Assembly (NCBI GenBank): GCA_963932145.1
Contig: OZ010600.1
Coordinates: 47,677,377-47,741,376 of the forward strand
Direction of reading: 5' to 3'
DNA length: 64,000 bases
Source: Acanthosepion lycidas
Taxonomy: Eukaryota; Mollusca; Cephalopoda; Sepiida; Sepiidae
The translations under genes and the position numbers were made by a program. Below are positions 10,360-21,800 of the stretch, piece after piece. Under the pieces are notes generated by a model. That model ran no database searches, had not been told where the DNA came from, and saw only the letters and a list, made by a program, of their open reading frames with translations. Position 1 is the stretch's first letter, and each line of letters opens with the position of its first letter.

Positions 10360-10960
10360 TTCACCCCAAGCAAGGCGGGAGTGCCACTAGCATGCAAGGG
10401 GTTACAGAGAGTGGGTGCAAGAGTAAAGAGATGTGATAGAGGAAAGGATGAAGAGAAGGACAGGGAATTAGATCAAGGCATCTGGAGATGTCAATTGACA
10501 TTACATTTGAATAACTGAAGATTATAGCTATCAAGGAAACAAGTAAGAGGAAGGGAGTTCTACAGATGGGAAATGAGAGACATGAAGCTATTGGAGTAGA
10601 AGACACGGCTACATTTAACAGTTTTGACAGTGAAAGGGTGGGGCTAAGATGTCAACCTAGCAGCACGTTTAAATTCATGCAGTTTGGGAACCAGTGAAGT
10701 AGCTCATCAGAGCAGTTACCATGAAACTATTTGTTAAAAAGACAGAGGGAAGGGAGTTCCACAGAGGGGAAGTGTGAGGCATGATGCTATTGGAGTAGAA
10801 GAGACGGCTACATTTAACAGTTTCGACAGTCAAAGGGTGGGACTGAGATGCCAAACTAGTAGCATGTTTAAATTCATTCTGTTTGGGAACCAGTGAAGTA
10901 GCTCATTGGAGCAGTTACCATGAAAGTATTTGTAGAAAAGACAGAGGGAAAATGCACATT
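10360..10960 (-). mobile_element. L2/CR1-like LINE RT C-terminus with internal tandem duplication
   Basis: On the - strand the sequence encodes the tail of an L2/CR1-type RT: YFHGNCSNELLHWFPN, a HLSPTL segment, a FPSVELPSL or FPICRTPF segment (the degenerate form of the usual ..LWNSLP.. block), and at the 3' end LAPTLCNPL..GTPALLGVK. The YFHGNC-HLSPTL module occurs twice because a 199 bp segment is duplicated in tandem. Stops make it non-functional. Confidence 0.65.
10542..10939. repeat. Two-copy 199 bp direct tandem duplication
   Basis: Landmarks recur at an exact offset of 199 bp: AAGGGAGTTC at 10551/10750, TTGGAGTAGA at 10591/10790, ATGAAA at 10721/10920 and GACAGAGGGA at 10741/10940. Identity is roughly 90 percent by eye, so the duplication is not recent. 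It lies inside the LINE tail. Confidence 0.9.
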
Positions 10961-11320
10961 CTTCTTGTAATATTATCAGGAATTTCCTCAACTTTGTTTT
11001 CAAGACTTCCAAACCTAGCACTTGTGCACCACCTTCCAATTGTACCAAATTGTTACAAATAAGTTAAAAAATTCAATAAATGTTCTTTGACACTGGCAAT
11101 AGCCAGTACATTCTTTTAGCAAATGTCTTGTCTATATATGCTTACAATTCCCTATGAACAGACTCATCTTGTCAATATCCAATACTTGTAATCAACCTCA
11201 TAATCAGCATTATTACCCCAATGAGATCAAATCCTAATCTTCCTCTTAAATGTAAGTGTCTGAAATCGCCACAGTGACTGATGGATATTCACTTGGATTA
11301 AAACTATGTACCTCCAAAAA
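10961..11320 (-). mobile_element. Old LTR-element RT remnant
   Basis: Decayed translation on the - strand gives an RT-like GRLGFDLIGVIM segment near 11230-11190, an AYIDKTFAKR block (decayed AYIDD box) and LEGGAQVLGLEV at about 11040-11000. These correspond in order to CLGFNLNVAP, AYIDDIYI and LEDGARVLGL of the element at 628-1092. It is much older than that copy. The gag remnant at 12900-13640 probably belongs to the same insertion. Confidence 0.55.
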
Positions 11321-12565
11321 TTTGTATACCCAAGGTTTAAATGTATTTTTCATAAAGGAAAAATCCTTTTCAAAGCTTTCCAACCACTTCATTTGAAAGC
11401 TAAAGAATTAAATTTTCTAATTCCAGAAAAAAAATACTGTGGATTGTTTCAAATAGAAATTTGAATGATTTTTAGTCAATGCTTCTGAAAAACCAATTGA
11501 AACGGCTATTTTTTTAACTTTTTTAGAGAAATGTAAACAAACTTATTTTTCGGTTTTGAAAATCCCACTAAAATAAGATATACATTTCTGAAATGTTACT
11601 TTTATAAAATTAGCAAATTTAAAGTTAAATTAATCTGTTCTGAAACAAATATCACTTACTTATAGCATAAAACTTTCCAGACAAACATTTCTTCACCTTG
11701 GGGGTCTTGTTATTTTTACATCTCCATCGATAATTTGATGGCTGAATGTGTTGGCAGGTTTAGTACGGTGCATTTAAAATTAAAGAAAAATGAAAAAAAC
11801 TAAAAGAAAAATGCAAACAATTCTTGTAAAAATTCTTTATTCATTGAAAAATTTTTTTTTTTTCAGATAATAATGTCCTTAATGTATATTATTTATAAAA
11901 GCAAATAAAAGCCTATCTAATTTGATAATTAGATAGTTTATTGCAGCTTTTATTTTAAGATTTGGAGCAGATTTTTAAAAAGTTGGCAGTGAAAAAAAAA
12001 AAAATTTGATGATTTAATTTCTCGAAGGAGTCCTGCTTATAAGTAATAGAAAACAATTTGCGAACTGTTTTGAAATTCTAGAAAATTTCATAAAATTAAT
12101 TTGTGGGGTCTAACAGATGTAAAAAAAATATTTTTACCAAGATTTTCTAAAAATAAAAAATTTCAAAAATAAATTCATTCATTTTTGAATAAGTCCTGTA
12201 AGTTTCATTAAAATCAGATAATTATTTGATTTTTGCAAGAATTTCCAAATTAATGGGTTTTCCCCTGAAACTGCTACTCTAAAATGGCCATTACCACAAG
12301 TATTACAAAGTTAAAAAAAAAACGAGATTTTTTGACCCAAATTTAGAATGTGTTAGAAAGAAGGAAAAAATGTTAAAAAATATTTAAAAAATACTTTGTT
12401 CTTTCCTCTTAATAATAACATAAACATTTTAATGATGAAACTTTGTTTTTATTAAGTTTGGGGCCTTTTATCATTATGCTATACTGATTTTTTAGCGAAT
12501 TATTGGAGGTACCCAATTAAAACTCATCCTGTTCATGTTTTCCCTTTTCCATAGCTGACACATGT
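11321..12565. other. AT-rich, no gene recognised
   Basis: Very AT-rich sequence with many A and T runs and a perfect short hairpin at 11911-11934 (CTATCTAATT paired with AATTAGATAG). If the flanking LTR-element remnants are one insertion, this is its decayed protease/RT portion. I could not recognise any motif. Confidence 0.4.
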
Positions 12566-12835
12566 GTGGATGACATAATGGATAACAGCTTGGAATGAGA
12601 AATCAGGAAGCTGAGTTTGAATTCCAGTCAAGTTTGTTACATTCACTTGGGAAAGGTATGAATCCATCTCTTCTCCACAAAACTGTGGGTTAAATAGTAG
12701 GACTTGTATCTGGAAAAAATCATTGTTCTTTCTAAAAAAATTGTTAATGTAACATTCACTCTCAAAAAAGAATTATTCTTACAATCCAAAGTCTTGGCTT
12801 TAAATAACCCTCAAAGGGTTGATAAACCTTAAAAA
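12566..12835 (+). mobile_element. SINE (type 2), diverged copy
   Basis: It matches the SINE at 7445-7850: TAATGGATAACAGCTTGG, GAGTTTGAATTCCAGTC, TTACATTCACTTGGGAAAGG, then ATCTCTTCTCC, with weaker similarity to about 12835 (CAAAGGGTTGATAAAC). It sits between the two old LTR-element remnants and so probably inserted into that element. Confidence 0.65.
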
Positions 12836-12899
12836 AAACAAGTCAATTAATCAGTCACTTACATAGTTGTCAAACAATCGGGCAGGAACATCCAGAATA

Positions 12900-13640
12900 T
12901 ATCAAAGCTGTGCATAATGTTCCATCAATCTGTACTTCAGTTACAGGTAGAGTTGTATTTTTTGCTTTGGAAGACTGGCTGTGATGTTTTTTTGCTTCCA
13001 TTCTGTTTCCTAAACAATCTGATGAGATACAACCTAATGCTTGACACTGGTAATGTTGTACTTATTTTCTTGATCTTTTTCCATCACTGCTTATGCTTCC
13101 TTTGTTGAAGCAAGCAATCTCTCATCATAATGAGGTCCTGTAGTACATGAGCCGTTTCTTCATTTTCTGTTGGTGTTTCTTTTGACATATTGTATACCAA
13201 TTGTGTAGCTTCTGTGGCTAAACCAAGTATTTCTGTTTCATCCTTTAATATTGCCTTGGCTCAGCTCAGTAGTTGGTCAACATTCATAGAATTCATTTCT
13301 GAATAAAGAAGCTGCTTCATATTTTCCAGTCACAAAAGCACAAGCCAAGCTGCAGTACAGATATTCCACCAAAAACACTGGCAATCTGTGTAATTGTGTC
13401 AAAAACACTTCCACAGATTCATCTATTTACATCTTGCTATGAATTGTTCATAAGCTACAAATGAATAAACCACATATGCCATGTACAATGCTTCCTTTAT
13501 CACTGAAATGTTTTTGACTCACTTAATTGTTTCTCTGCTGTGAATGTTAAGCGAGATAAACAAAGTGAACTAAATCATGCAAATTTCTTTATATTGTATA
13601 AATTACATACGAGTTCAATGTTTTCTGTCCTTTTAAACAC
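12900..13640 (-). mobile_element. Old gag remnant of an LTR retroelement
   Basis: Frame-hopping translation on the - strand gives a Gag-like series: IELVCNLYNIKKFA near 13600, IKEALYMAYVVYSFVAYEQF near 13490-13440, ESVEVFLTQLHRLPVF near 13410-13370, YCSLACAFVTG near 13350, and VDQLLS.AKAILKDETEILG near 13285-13235. The order and spacing parallel the gag ORF at 2408-1785. Many stops show age. No zinc knuckle survives. Confidence 0.6.
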
Positions 13641-16600
13641 ATTTGCATTACAGCCATTGAAATTCGGTATCAAAAGGAATGTTTCTGAGTGGCTTAAATA
13701 ACTTGTAGTAAAGTTGGTTTGACAAACAAAAGATTTTGCAATGAAAACTTAGAGGGAACAAAAAAAGACACAAGTCTGAGGTTGATAACTCATCCAGCCA
13801 CAACTTGCACTGAGCAAAAAAGCATAAACAAAACACTGCAAACTGTTTTCTTCTAATTATATATCACATCTTGAAATGCCTCATCATTGTTGTTGTTGGG
13901 TGACACAATATTTGTTTACAGTGATGCTAATACAGCCTAATCTAACAAAAGGCTTCCATTTGCTTGATGTCTCTAAAGTAGCCACCCATCCCAGTTCTGA
14001 TTGGATTTATTGCTGCTTAACTAAATTGATCAGATGAAAACTGGTGCTTTTAGTATGAAGACTGTAAGCTTCATTCTTCTGTTGTTTCACTTTTCCTAAG
14101 CTTGACTTAGACTGGGACAAGGTCCAAAAGTTTCTTACAGTATTTAATGTTACTTGTATTGATTTAGTTTTGGAAATATGGTATTATATTCAATTTGAAA
14201 GTTGTGGTTTGACATGATATATAATGACACAAAATATTTTTTTCCGAATTGATACCATTTTTTGATGAGACAAGTTTAAAGATTAAGTTTAGGTTCAAAA
14301 TTGTAGTGTTGGAATTTCATTCTGGTGATCAGTGAAAGCCTTACAGCACATCCTTATCTTATAACTATATAAAACTCTATGAACTTTGTATCTTGTGTGT
14401 TTCTCAGAAGTCATATATAGAGAGTTGGGAAAAGAAAGATGTAAATTTATTATTGCGTAGGAAGTGGGGGATGGAGTTGTTTTTCTTACGAGAAAGTGTA
14501 TAAAACACACAAAATCCGGCCCCAAACAGGATATGCACAGCTGTCATGAAGGCTCATGCCACTCTCACTTGTGAATTTCATGATCTCATGCTAAAAGCAA
14601 CATCACTAACAAACTTCAAAGAGACTGCTTCAGACTACGGCAATACTGTCCACAGTAAGAAACAAATTCTATCTCTTGTATCCTCTTTACTATGAACCAC
14701 GCACACACATGTTGACTTTTTCACATAAACACACATAACATTTCATTGTTTCTCACATATATACACAAAGAGAATTTATATTTTATTTCAGAATTTTATT
14801 AACCCAAACAAAAAGACATTACTTTCCAATCTATGACCAATTGCTTGTATTCTTGTCGTTATATTAAATTAATGTTCATTTGTTGAAACTACGTTGTCTT
14901 TTCTACTGAATTTCATTCTTTCAATGAAAATCATTTGATTATTTTTTAATTTTGAAAGCAACTTCAATATCTGCAAATAAATGTATTTTTAAAATATATC
15001 TACTTTTAAAAACTCTTCATGAAACTAAATGTAAACAGTAAACACAACAAGGTTACAATTATATATAGACAAGATGCAAGGCACAAACACGTTATTACTA
15101 AAAAAATTGTGCCATCGAATTTTGTTCCCAGAGAGTCCATCTGTTCCATCATTTACTTCAAAGTTAAATTATACTGAATTTAGCCATATTATAATTTAAT
15201 ATATTATACAGTGTAGTAGTTTTAGTGTGATTTTCAATAAACAATGCAAATTTCAAAGATTTTGTCCTGTAATGTGTGCCCTCAGTATTATGGTGTTATA
15301 TACACTTTTATCTATTTTTTGTTTTTATTAATTATGACCTAACAAATCTTATTTATTGAGTAGACTTTTTTGTAGTCTTTTATAATTTTTTACACAGTTT
15401 TTACTTATTGAATACAGTAATAACATTGCATATTTTGCTTGTGGTGATTCATAATTAGAATTCTGGTTTGAATATATTTTCCATTCAATGTATCTAATAC
15501 AAAAAATATCACTGTTATTTGGATTTATTCTTGAAATAGTCAAATTTTGAAGTCAGTTTGTAAGTAAAAACTTGTGGAAATTAAGTATTTTTGTACGTTT
15601 TTTCAGATGATCTTTAAACCTAAATGCTCAAAAATTGTTAATAGCTATGAATCTAATTTTTGGTGTCATTACTTATCACATCAAACTCTAGCTTTCACAC
15701 TGAGTGCAAATGTTGATTTTCTAAAAAAAAAAAAGTGAAAAATCAACCTATCCTATTGATCTTTGGTGATCTGATGTAAACTAGTGTTATCAGTGTTTAT
15801 CAACTGCAAGCAAATTATTTATTAAGCTTAACTTAGGACAAAACCAAAACAGACATGTACATGAAGACGATCACTTTGCAATGCATTAGTCTGTAAGATG
15901 AGTTTGTCAATTAATGTGCCACAATAATTATCCTTGTCCTTTGTCTTATGGGTTTAAGTTTTCTGAATTTTCATGTATTTTTTATTGTTTAATTTGTCTT
16001 GCTTTTACATGCAAAATTGCTTGCATCTATGAAAAACAATGTAGTCAATTACAATTGTAATTATTTCTTTTTTTATATATTATAAGAAAAAAGTGTTGAA
16101 ACGTTAAAATAGCGATTAAATTTTTATTTAGTTGTATAAGAAATCATTAAAATCTTTAAACAGTTTAAAATATATTTCCTATGGAAGACTGTAATACAAT
16201 AATCAAATCATTTGTGCTGAGTATCCCAATATAGTTGGGTGTTTGAAAATGTCACAGATATTTTTTTTGAGTTGAAAGATGATTTTGACTTATCAAGTTT
16301 GGGATCATCCAAATCTTTTCATGACTTGTTGAATACAGTAGTTAAGATTTATTTTGAATCATCAAAGAATTAGATGAGAAGTCCTTGGTTTTCAGTAGTC
16401 TTAAAGTTCCTAGTTTACGCTGAACAAAGTGCTGGTTTTGAATCCTATTAATATTTTACAGCCATTTTTATGAATAATGGAAATACCAGTCATGAAACTT
16501 AAGTAAATTCTTTTTTTTTTTTTCATTTTCCTTTTTAAAAATACCTGTCTGTACAATACTATATTTTAATTATGAAAATAGAATTTATTTATTTATTTAA

Positions 16601-16680
16601 ATATATAATAAAGAAAAACATAAACAATATTACTGTGATACATATTTTGTTAATGTATCAATACTTTCAATACATAATTG
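13641..16680. other. AT-rich, no gene recognised
   Basis: Three kilobases of AT-rich sequence without a supportable exon or transposon end. The missing first exon of the downstream methyltransferase was looked for here and not found. Confidence 0.5.
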
Positions 16681-16940
16681 ATGTGGGTGCCAAAGTTGGG
16701 CCCACAGAAGTAAAACACGGAACACGGATTAGATGTAAGAAAGATATATTAACAACAGGTTACAGAGATAGTGTAAACAGAGCTTACTATAAGTTAGTGT
16801 CCAACACTGGTAGTCGTATGAGACTCTCACTGTCTCTCTGTGTCACTCTCTGTCACTCTCTTGTAGAGTGCTATGTCGCCTACTTAATATAGGCCTGGAA
16901 GAGTCTATTGTGTAGGTAGTTTCCGGTTTCACAATAATAA
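16681..16940. other. GC-richer LTR-like block
   Basis: This 250 bp block stands out from its AT-rich surroundings. On the - strand it runs from TGTTGGACACTAAC to GGGCCCAACTTTGGCACCCAC and resembles an LTR end followed by a primer-binding-like TTTGGCACCCA. No partner LTR or coding region was seen. The assignment is tentative. Confidence 0.25.
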
Positions 16941-17087
16941 TGAAACCAAAGCTGAGGAGAGTAAATAAAATGTTTAACAAGAAAGCAATCAGAGTTTACA
17001 AATGGAAAAAAAACCCAGAAGATCTGATCCCTTCCTCTTAGTAGTTTGGAAAAATGTCTTACTGTTTCATCACTTCCTGCAAACTCT

Positions 17088-17091
<4 letters not shown>

Positions 17092-17131
<40 letters not shown>
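17092..17131. repeat. (TA)n microsatellite
   Basis: About 20 perfect TA repeats. Confidence 0.95.
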
Positions 17132-17133
<2 letters not shown>

Positions 17134-17576
17134 TGTCAGAAGAGAGATGCACAAAGTAGTAAAGCTACTGACTACCATATATCTGAATTTCTGTTAAACC
17201 AAATTCAATTTTGATATGCTATTCACAAAAATCTCACAACTGCATTCTGATATAAACTGATGATAGGCTCTTTTTTGTTAATGTACAAAAGTTGGAATGT
17301 TTAAGTTTTTAAATCCATCTTCTTGCTTGTCATTTCTTACCTTGGCCCTAAACATGAGATGGCATAATATAATCTGATGCATTACAGTTATTAACAAAAG
17401 TTTAAGACCACCTTGTAATTTTAGTATCTTAAGGTTAAAAACAACACAGTAACAATTTCTGTGAGACTGATTCAATTTTACTCATAAATTTGTAATGTTC
17501 TTTATTCATTTAAAACCAAATAGTATAGCACTCAGTAATTTGTATGACATTATCTGCTTTTGATTATGGCTTGGAT

Positions 17577-17780
17577 TCAGCAAGGCATACTGAGAATCAT
17601 GATTTCTTTTGTCCAGACGTCGTTAATAGCTCCTCTCAGTGCTTCAGCACTTGAAGGTTGCTTTTCTCCAACTTTGTTTTTGATAATTTCCAATAAATTT
17701 TTAATTGGGTTCAAATCTGGTCTGTTCTGGTGGCATGGAGTAGCATCATACATAAATATTGTGCATTGATGAATGTGCAT
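17577..17780 (-). pseudogene. Tc1 transposase C-terminal part
   Basis: It encodes the DD34E C-terminal block: RPDLNPIKNLLEIIKNKV carries the PDLNPIEN motif with the catalytic Glu replaced by Lys (PIKN), followed by KQPSSAEALRGAI. The E-to-K change would abolish catalysis. Confidence 0.8.
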
Positions 17781-18181
17781 ATGCAGTTCCAGTTTCTCTA
17801 GTCATAGTTCAAAATACCTTGCACCATTCAATATTTTTCTCAGATAGTCCATCTCTTTCAGATTTGGATATAGAACTCCAAATCATCTGGTTTTGTGGCT
17901 GCTTCATAGTCCGAACTGTATTCTTTTCATCAAATCTCTTCTGTTCATTTATATTCCAAAACTTGAATTGTTAGAGCATAGAATCATCTCAAAACATAAC
18001 TTTGCTCTAGTCTTCAGTTGTCCAGGTTTCATGTTGCTAAGCAAATGCTAGATACTCAGATTTCATAGCTGCAGTTAGCCATGGTTTACAAGCTAGATTC
18101 AATGATTTCAGACCAAACTCAAATCTCAGATGACATGAAACTGTCAAAGAACTGACATTTGTACTATTAGCATATATCTTT

Positions 18182-18514
18182 TTACAAGAACTTGTGCTTT
18201 ATTAAATGGGCATCTCTAGCATTGGTTTTCTTTGGCTGACCACTTTTCTCCTTGTCTCTAAATGTCCATGAAGTTTGGAAAATCATGATAACAGTGTGCA
18301 CAACTGTTTTGCTAAAGTCTATTTTTACACTAATTTCACATTCAGAGTAGCCTTCATCACATAGAACCGTAATTTGGGCCCTCCATATAGGTGCAAGTAA
18401 GAGTTTTTGGACATATTCTAAGCCTAATTCACTACACAAATGGCTTCTAATTTGGCAATAACAAAGATCTTTTGACCAAAAATCATGTTTGAATAATGGC
18501 TGATGCAATAACAA
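18182..18514 (-). pseudogene. Tc1 transposase N-terminal part (HTH)
   Basis: The open stretch encodes the Tc1 DNA-binding domain, including the paired-like helix-turn-helix (GYSECEISVKIDFSKTVVH) and the GRPR-like SGQPKK linker, which in active transposases contacts the terminal repeat. It is separated from the catalytic half by disabling mutations. Confidence 0.8.
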
Positions 18515-18721
18515 AAGGGTTTTGCATTGTGAAATCCCATATGATGTAAAAAAGAAAACTTTATTACACCTAAGTTTCCTTAAACTTTTGTTAATGACTG
18601 TATATAAACATTATTGTACAATAAAGTTGATGCCCACTAATTAAGATATTCTTTGAATGTAATTTTGTGTTTGTATTTTGAAATTTTTCTATTGAAATGA
18701 ATGTGATATGAAATTTCAAAG

Positions 18722-18839
18722 GTTTGGAGAAAGTTGTCAAGCGTCAGTGATCCGGTGGATTAAAAACTGTGAGAAGATAAAAAAAGACAGTGCTATTGTG
18801 GATTTAGGCTGTGGAAATGGAGCATTATTAATAGAACTG
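18722..18839 (+). CDS. EEF1AKMT2: EEF1AKMT2 exon a: SAM motif I
   Basis: The acceptor is TTTCAAAG at 18721 and the donor is GTAAGT at 18840. The exon starts with the last base of a split codon (Trp in the family), then FGESCQASVIRWI and the glycine-rich SAM-binding loop DLGCGNG. The pyrimidine tract is weak because a Tc1 element lies 120 bp upstream. Confidence 0.85.
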
Positions 18840-21800
18840 GTAAGTTAGTGTTATTTTATTGCATTGTAATTAATTTACATATTTGATAATTTTGTAATTT
18901 TTTTATATATATTTGAATAAAAAGATCTCTTTTCATATTTATTTCTTTATAAAATGGTAAATAATAAATATTGCACTGTACTTGGTCACATATTTTTATA
19001 CTCTTGTAAATAAACATTGCCAAGGGAATCAAGTGTCTACAGTAATAGCAGTGTCAAGGGAATAACAAACTAAAAACTGGGCTATTCTGTTTATCTTCCA
19101 TTAGTGCACTATGAAATAATTCAATTTCATAGCTTGAAAGAAATATGCTTTAGACTGTTTAAAAAAAACAATATTGTATATGTGAAATTAAAATCTTTAA
19201 TTTTGAGCATGTGAGGATTTTTTTAGATTTGTTAAGGGGAAGAGGAATATTTATTGCTTGGATTATGAATTATTTTAATTAAAGTTATTGTGAAAATTAA
19301 AAAAAAAAATAGCTTTATTAGTTAATTCCTGATTATACCTTATATTTGGATTTTTTTTATTTTCTTGGTTGGCAGTCTCTCCCAGCATGTTATATTGGCA
19401 TGACACATTTCCTTCTTTCTATTTAGCCTTGTGCGATACTAAGCTAAGTTTAGTAAACAAAAAGATAAAGTTACAGAAATATTACTAAATGCAACGTGCA
19501 CCGGATGAAACAAAATCATCAAAACAATGAAAATGAGAATAATAGATTTAATAATTAATTAAACAAGCTTCTTATTTCTATTCTAGTTGACAACTTAGTG
19601 ACCCAAGTTATGATGGAAAAGAGTTTCATTGAATTTGTTCCCTCAGAGTATCACTGAATTTGCTTTCTCAAAGAGTACCTTCTGTCTATTATATGCAAAA
19701 GGGAATGGCAATTTTTCTTTTACACTTAGATATTTTAATGCCACAAATTGATCAATTGTGTAACCCATTATGTCGTAGGGGCAGCACAGATACCACAGCC
19801 ATAACAGCAGTGGTGTGTGTAGGGCAAGATTGCCTGATGAAGCCTGTCCCTGTTCAGGCTGGTTTTGAATTTAGACTTTTCTTTGTTCCTTATTCACTAC
19901 CCACACATCAAGATCTTTTTTTATATATATGCAAATAATTAAAGAAATAAATGATAATACTTTATAATTAACATGGAGTAGTTATTTTCTATAAAAAATT
20001 ACTTTAATTTGAACATAAACACAGTTGGTTTTGGTTGTAAATCATCCAGATTGTTTTTTTGCATTAAGTCAGTACATTTGAGAAGGTATCTTAATTCAGT
20101 ACCGCTGAATACAATGTACTGTTTCAGCTACTTAAAGAACTTGCATATGGACATACACATACAAGAAATCTGACCAGGCTATACTTGTTTGAAAAATTTA
20201 ATTCCAGTTAAAAGGAACACAATGAGAATAAAGCAGTTTGGCCCAATTAAGTGGCTTTTCCAGTTATGATATAAAGCAATTTAATATATCTTTAAATCTT
20301 ATTTTTAGTGGATAGTTGTATTTGAGTAGTGTGACATTATCTATGGTAATTGATTAACTAATTAACCATAAAAATTAAACAAGAAAATACTGAGAACGGA
20401 AAAGCAGTTACCCCAAGATTTTATTTTTACTTTTAAAAAAAAGTTACTTTTCTCAAAAAACCGAAAATTGGTGTAAACAGTGATCTCACAAAAAGACCAT
20501 ATGCGAGCTTTTGACAATTGATTAATGTTGTTTGTAAAAGTACTAGTTAAAGAAAAACTGAAAACAAGATATTATTCGAAATTGCAAGATTTTAGAAGTT
20601 GACCAGGCGATGAGGCCATATGTTGATTATAAAAATTTTGGCATGAGAAAATATTCCGAAATATTTGCTGATACGGAGTAGAGTATTACCATTATTTACT
20701 TTTCTTAAAGAAGCCAAGGGTTCGCGTAGACGCTAAACTCCACAAAGGGGACAAAATGGCGGGGTTCGATAATTGATTGATGATGTTATAAAAGTACTGG
20801 TTGAGAAAAACACAGAATAACCAAGCGTTGAGGATATGGTTTTAAGTGGCCATGTGTTGATTATACAATTTTGGCATGAGCAAATATCTTGAAAGAATTG
20901 CCGATTTGAAGATAGATTTATTTTTCTTTTCCAAGAAGCCAGGTGTTCTTGACAATTGATTGATGTTGTTTGTAAAAGCACAGGTTAAGAAGATGCAAAG
21001 TGGCCAGGAGTGTCGAAGATATCAGAGATTTTAAAAGACAGAGCCATGTGTTATTTGTAAGAATTTTTGGTTGGTGAGAACAAGAATTTTGTAAACAAAA
21101 ATTCTAGTTTATAATTTTAATGAGGCCAGCTTAGCCACACTTGCACAGCTGGGACGCCATTGGTTGAGTGGTAGGCAGAGATAATTTGATAAGAAAGATG
21201 GGGAAATTGTTAACGTCCACTGAAAGGAATTGATATGTGGTACCAATGTGAGAAGGAGGGAGTTTGGGAGGATAGCTATCCTGCAACCTCTCCTCACAAC
21301 CGAAGGGATCCCCCCAAAAATGGAAAGTAATTAATTTTCCCAAAATGGGAAGTAATCAATTTTCCTAGCCAGACAATAAAGAGATCCCTTGTCAGAAATC
21401 GGGATTTACTGAAAACCCCAGGCTGCGTCTAACCCTCCACCAGTTTTTGGTCGGTGTCCATATAAGTGAGCGCCTTCAGGCAGTTCACCAGTTGAGATTT
21501 TGAGAAGTTTCAGTCCAGCAGTTTGAGTAGCAGATATCAGAGTTTTGTCTTGCAGAAGCTGACCGAGAGATTCCGCGACCTCTGACTTCACCTTTCCTAC
21601 CAATAGCAAGTTATACTGATGAATGAAACTAAGCCAGCACTTAAAAACTAAACCAGTTGACTTAGAAGACCAGAACTTGCTTAAGAAGCGTAAAAGTGTC
21701 ACACTCCGTAGAAAATGGGTTGGGAGAAAAACACACCCTCCTGTATATAACAGACGGATAAAAGTTAATTTGTTACTTTTAACATACCGGAACCTTTTGG

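Larger units (their letters stand above)
17385..18600 (-). mobile_element. Complete but inactive Tc1-like transposon
   Basis: It is 1216 bp long and bounded by TA dinucleotides (17383-17384 and 18601-18602). The terminal inverted repeats CAGTTATTAACAAAAG and CAGTCATTAACAAAAG continue with TTTAAG. The transposase reads on the - strand. At 18430-18190 is the N-terminal helix-turn-helix region (ITVLCDEGYSECEI, then SKTVVH, then SGQPKKTNARD). At 17730-17590 is the C-terminal catalytic region with RPDLNPIKNLLEII and KQPSSAEAL. Stops and frameshifts lie between them. It inserted just upstream of the first visible methyltransferase exon. Confidence 0.9.

Noticed and set aside
14150..14180. TTTGGAAATATG followed by GT as a possible end of the missing first methyltransferase exon
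   Set aside because: Upstream codons in that frame hit a stop within three codons and do not resemble the conserved GD.GEIW region.
16572..16892. 106-codon open frame
   Set aside because: No family resemblance. It spans AT-rich sequence and the LTR-like GC-richer block, with a repetitive TCTCTGTCACTC stretch.
18693..18722. Extension of methyltransferase exon a upstream without an intron
   Set aside because: The frame meets TGA at 18693-18695, and the added residues do not match the family. The AG at 18720-18721 is the better acceptor.
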